Part shown: piece after piece, positions 61,254 to 64,000 of the stretch
Layout of the letters: each line of letters opens with the position of its first letter
How positions within the stretch are numbered: position 1 is the first letter of the stretch
Assembly (NCBI RefSeq): GCF_017877355.1
Contig: NZ_JAGIPR010000007.1
Location: 186,001 to 250,000, forward strand
DNA from: Chryseobacterium jejuense
GTDB lineage: Bacteria > Bacteroidota > Bacteroidia > Flavobacteriales > Weeksellaceae
Direction: 5' to 3'
DNA: 64,000 nt
The notes under the pieces: generated by a model
Told to the model about the DNA's origin: nothing
The model's input: the letters and a program-made list of their open reading frames with translations, nothing else
The model's database searches: none
Program-made: the position numbers and the translations under genes

Positions 61254-63461
61254 ATGAATGATATGAATTTTGTAGAATGTCACGAAGAACCTATCCATAT
61301 TCCAGGCTCTATACAAAGTTTTGGTTATCTGATTGGCATTGATGCGGAATCCCGTTCCATTACTTTTTTCAGCAGGAATATATTGGATATTTTTAGAATC
61401 GGAAACCTGAATGAGTTATTCGACAGAAAACTTACGGACTTTCCTGAAAGTTTTCAGAATATTATTGATTCGGATATTTATACCTCGCTGGATCGCTTTA
61501 CTAGGCGTGAAAATGAGACGTATTTTGATAAAATCTTTCTTGATGAAAAAGAATACCACTTTTCTGTTTTCAGAAGTGGAGGTTATATTTTCCTTGAATT
61601 TGAAGAGGTTCTGATTAATCCTGATAAGCGGATTTCTAATAAATATGATAACTTTTATGTTATTGATGATGAACAGGAGCTTTGGAATCATCTTCTGGAA
61701 ACGCTTTCTAAAGTGGTGAATTATGACCGAACAATGGTCTATAAATTTATGATGGACGGCTCCGGAAAGGTAATTGCTGAAAAGAAAAATGAAGAGATGG
61801 AAAGTTTTCTCGGACTTCATTATCCTGAGTCTGATATTCCGAAACAGGCACAGGAACTTTATCTTAAAAAAAGAAAAAGAATCTTCAGTAATGTCTATGC
61901 AGATCCGGTTCCTATCATAAGTAAAACTCTTAAGGATATTGATCTGAGTCTTTCTGCATCGCGGGCAATGTCTCCTGTTCACGGACAGTATCTTAAAAAT
62001 TCAGGAGTTTCTTCCAGTTTTAGTGTGTCCATTATTATTGATAATCATCTTTGGGGGTTAGTGACCTGTCAGAATGTGGAACCCAAGCATATAGACCTAG
62101 AAGATAGGGTACAGGCCGGAATTTTTACAGCATTGGCAGCCAATGCCTATTCTTCTTTTAAATCAAAAAATGAACTGAATTACCGTCTGGAACTGAATGA
62201 AAGGATTTCTCAGCTTAAAACGGGTTTTTTAAAGCATAATAATCTGTTTGATTCTCTGTGGGAGAGTAAAACTGAAATAATGAATTTGCCGGAAGCAGAT
62301 GGTCTTGCCATTGTATCCGATGAAAATATAATTACAGAAGGAACAACTCCAGAATTGGATTGCATCAGCAGAATTGTAAACTGGGCTTTGGAAAATACAC
62401 TTGACAGAATTTATGTCAATCGAAGTTTTCTTAAAAATCATGGGAAAGAACTGGAGTTGTCTGAAAATGCTGCCGGAATTATCATTTATTTCATAGAAAG
62501 GGATAAAAACGAAATGTTGATCTGGTTCCGTAAAGAATTTGATGAGCACATTGACTGGGCAGGAAATCCGGAAAAGAAAATAGGAGTATTTTCTCAAAAT
62601 GGAGAAGACAGACAAATGATTTCTCCAAGAACTTCATTCCGTATTTTTACAGAAAATATTAAAGGACATTCCAAACGATGGGACTCCAGAAATGTAAGTG
62701 CTGTACAGGCAGTGAGAGATCTTATTTTAGAAACTTCTCACAAAAACTATAATGCCATCAAAAGGCTTAATGATGAGCTGAAAAAGGTGAATGAAGAACT
62801 CGATAGCTTTTCCTACACCATTTCTCACGATCTGGGAACTCCTTTAACCGTTATGAAACTGAATGCACAAATGCTTTTGGGAAATCTTACTGATGGTTCT
62901 GAAAAGAGTAAAACAAAAATCAATACCATTATTGAGGAAATTGACAGCATGGCTGAAATGATGAAGGATGTCCTGCAGCTCAGCAGGGCAAAGCATAGCG
63001 AAATACAGCTTGAAACCCTGAAAACGGGTCATACCATTCAAAAGATCTCTGATAATGCGAAAATCACTTACGGAAGTCCGGAAAGTGAAATTATCATTAA
63101 GGAGTGTCCGGATGTTCTGGCAGATAAAACAATGCTTCATCAGGTATTTCTGAATATTATCAATAATGCAGTAAAATATTCTTCTCATAAAGATCAGCCT
63201 AAGGTAGAAATTGAAGGAATGGAAGATGGGCAAACCATTGTTTACAGGATTTCTGACAACGGAATTGGTATTCCTGAAGAGGAAAAGCATAAGATGTTTA
63301 AGATCTTCAACAGGATGGATAATGCAAAGAAATTCAAAGGAAACGGAGTAGGGTTGTCTATTGTTCACCGTATTATGAAAAGGATAGGTGGAAATATAGA
63401 TTATAAGAGCAATAAAGATGGTACATCATTTATTTTAACGTTCAAAAAACCTTACATTTGA
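61254..63461 (+). CDS. bacteriophytochrome histidine kinase
   Basis: This is a red/far-red light-sensing kinase. The start at ATG 61254 is preferred; an in-frame TTG at 61239 would add five residues. The domains run PAS (about 5-110), GAF (125-300), PHY (310-485), HisKA (510-580) and HATPase (615-735). The biliverdin-binding Cys is in VECHEEPIHIPGSIQ, nine residues from the start. YPESDIPKQAQELYL carries the GAF DIP motif, AMSPVHGQYLKN the chromophore His, and PRTSFRIF the PHY tongue PRxSF. The kinase H-box is TISHDLGTPL, where the usual Arg is Gly. DNGIGIPEEE and GNGVGLSIVHRI are the ATP-lid motifs. A heme oxygenase gene follows 20 bases later and can supply the biliverdin. No response regulator is in the window. 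Confidence 0.95.
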   Translation: MNDMNFVECHEEPIHIPGSIQSFGYLIGIDAESRSITFFSRNILDIFRIGNLNELFDRKLTDFPESFQNIIDSDIYTSLDRFTRRENETYFDKIFLDEKEYHFSVFRSGGYIFLEFEEVLINPDKRISNKYDNFYVIDDEQELWNHLLETLSKVVNYDRTMVYKFMMDGSGKVIAEKKNEEMESFLGLHYPESDIPKQAQELYLKKRKRIFSNVYADPVPIISKTLKDIDLSLSASRAMSPVHGQYLKNSGVSSSFSVSIIIDNHLWGLVTCQNVEPKHIDLEDRVQAGIFTALAANAYSSFKSKNELNYRLELNERISQLKTGFLKHNNLFDSLWESKTEIMNLPEADGLAIVSDENIITEGTTPELDCISRIVNWALENTLDRIYVNRSFLKNHGKELELSENAAGIIIYFIERDKNEMLIWFRKEFDEHIDWAGNPEKKIGVFSQNGEDRQMISPRTSFRIFTENIKGHSKRWDSRNVSAVQAVRDLILETSHKNYNAIKRLNDELKKVNEELDSFSYTISHDLGTPLTVMKLNAQMLLGNLTDGSEKSKTKINTIIEEIDSMAEMMKDVLQLSRAKHSEIQLETLKTGHTIQKISDNAKITYGSPESEIIIKECPDVLADKTMLHQVFLNIINNAVKYSSHKDQPKVEIEGMEDGQTIVYRISDNGIGIPEEEKHKMFKIFNRMDNAKKFKGNGVGLSIVHRIMKRIGGNIDYKSNKDGTSFILTFKKPYI

Positions 63462-63481
63462 GAAACTTTTAAAACGTTATT

Positions 63482-64000
63482 ATGGTATCAGAATATCTTA
63501 AACAGAATACAGCAGACTATCACGATGCAGCCGAGAAAATTTTTAATTCTGAAAAGATTTTTAATAAAACCTTCACGCTTGAAGATTATAAAAAGATCAT
63601 CCATACCAATTACCTGATGCTTCTTCACAGTGAAGATAAAATATTCAGCAGCCTTGCTGGAAAATATGCTGATAAATTACAGCTTGCTGAAAGAAAGAAG
63701 CTTCCGCTTATAGAAAAGGATCTTGCAAGTCTTTCTCTGGAAAATCAATCAGCATCCCACCACCTTGAATTTGAAAATGAACATGAAGCTTTGGGAGCGA
63801 TGTATGTGATTGAAGGCTCTACGCTGGGCGGAAATGTGATTGCTAAGCAGCTTTCTAAAACGGAAGGCTTTGATGCGGTTACTTTTAACTTTTTCGGATG
63901 TTATCAGGAGAATACAGGGCTTATGTGGAAGAGTTTTAAGGAGGTTCTGGATACCGAAGTGTCAGAGGAAAAGTATGGTGAAGTGCTGTCTGGCGCGAAA
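63482..64000 (+). CDS. biliverdin-producing heme oxygenase (cut by window end)
   Basis: The first 173 residues of a bacterial heme oxygenase are present; the gene runs off the window. The proximal haem ligand is His14 in QNTADYHDAAEKIF. The distal-helix signature is AMYVIEGSTLGGNVIAKQL near residue 107. The enzyme opens haem to biliverdin, CO and iron in the cytosol. It follows the phytochrome gene by 20 bases and is clearly co-transcribed, matching the bphO-bphP pairing, here in the order photoreceptor first. Confidence 0.93.
   Translation, partial: MVSEYLKQNTADYHDAAEKIFNSEKIFNKTFTLEDYKKIIHTNYLMLLHSEDKIFSSLAGKYADKLQLAERKKLPLIEKDLASLSLENQSASHHLEFENEHEALGAMYVIEGSTLGGNVIAKQLSKTEGFDAVTFNFFGCYQENTGLMWKSFKEVLDTEVSEEKYGEVLSGAK

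Noticed and set aside
1..64000. tRNA, rRNA, CRISPR array, integrase or full insertion sequence
   Set aside because: No TPsiC-arm-like sequence with a cloverleaf, no regularly spaced repeats and no transposase or recombinase motifs were found by eye.

Overview
The window looks like chromosomal DNA of a Chryseobacterium-type flavobacterium (Bacteroidota, Weeksellaceae). The signs are AT-rich DNA, few recognisable Shine-Dalgarno sites, promoters of the TTG-N19..21-TAnnTTTG type, type IX secretion (T9SS) tails, an OMP-barrel TonB-receptor relative, a two-subunit-plus-cytochrome succinate dehydrogenase, and many short intergenic inverted repeats that recur through the window. The species is an inference. 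No rRNA, tRNA, CRISPR array, transposase or integrase was seen.

Layout. 1-8.7 kb: a PhyH oxygenase, two secreted proteins, an outer-membrane receptor, the Fe-S assembly pair mrp/nifU-like, and a dense set of nested repeats including a MITE-like element with 8-bp flanking direct repeats. 8.7-17.1 kb: a 1019-residue T9SS-secreted protein, an NAD(P)-binding protein overlapping a 49-residue membrane peptide, the polyphosphate pair ppk1-ppx, and an HTH protein. 17.3-24.8 kb: a three-gene unit of a small T9SS-tail protein, a 2159-residue SpvB/RHS polymorphic toxin and an overlapping candidate immunity gene. 24.9-26.8 kb: dnaK.

26.8-37.4 kb is the most unusual part. The end of dnaK (codons FEEVK-stop plus about 11 bases beyond) recurs at 35.24 kb and, more degraded, at 37.1 kb, each time followed by a hairpin. 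The two segments so bounded look like accessory insertions at the dnaK 3' end. The first carries a frameshifted pseudogene, a YoaK-type membrane protein, a Crp/Fnr regulator and, divergent from it across an FNR-like box, an operon pckA-gcvH-gcvT-degenerate gcvH-methyltransferase-alpha-oxoamine synthase (frameshifted). The second carries an erythromycin-esterase family gene. A promoter and strong hairpin at 37.03-37.18 kb could define a small RNA.

37.4-53.3 kb is a run of small lipoproteins, small regulators (HxlR, AraC), stress-type enzymes and hypothetical membrane proteins, including two tandem copies of a unit made of a tiny membrane protein and a roughly 120-residue helical protein. 53.6-59.6 kb is a tight operon porin-DASS transporter-sdhC-sdhA-sdhB that joins dicarboxylate uptake to succinate oxidation. 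59.8-64 kb holds an Ntn-type amide hydrolase, then a bacteriophytochrome kinase and a heme oxygenase (cut by the window end), which together supply a biliverdin-based light sensor.
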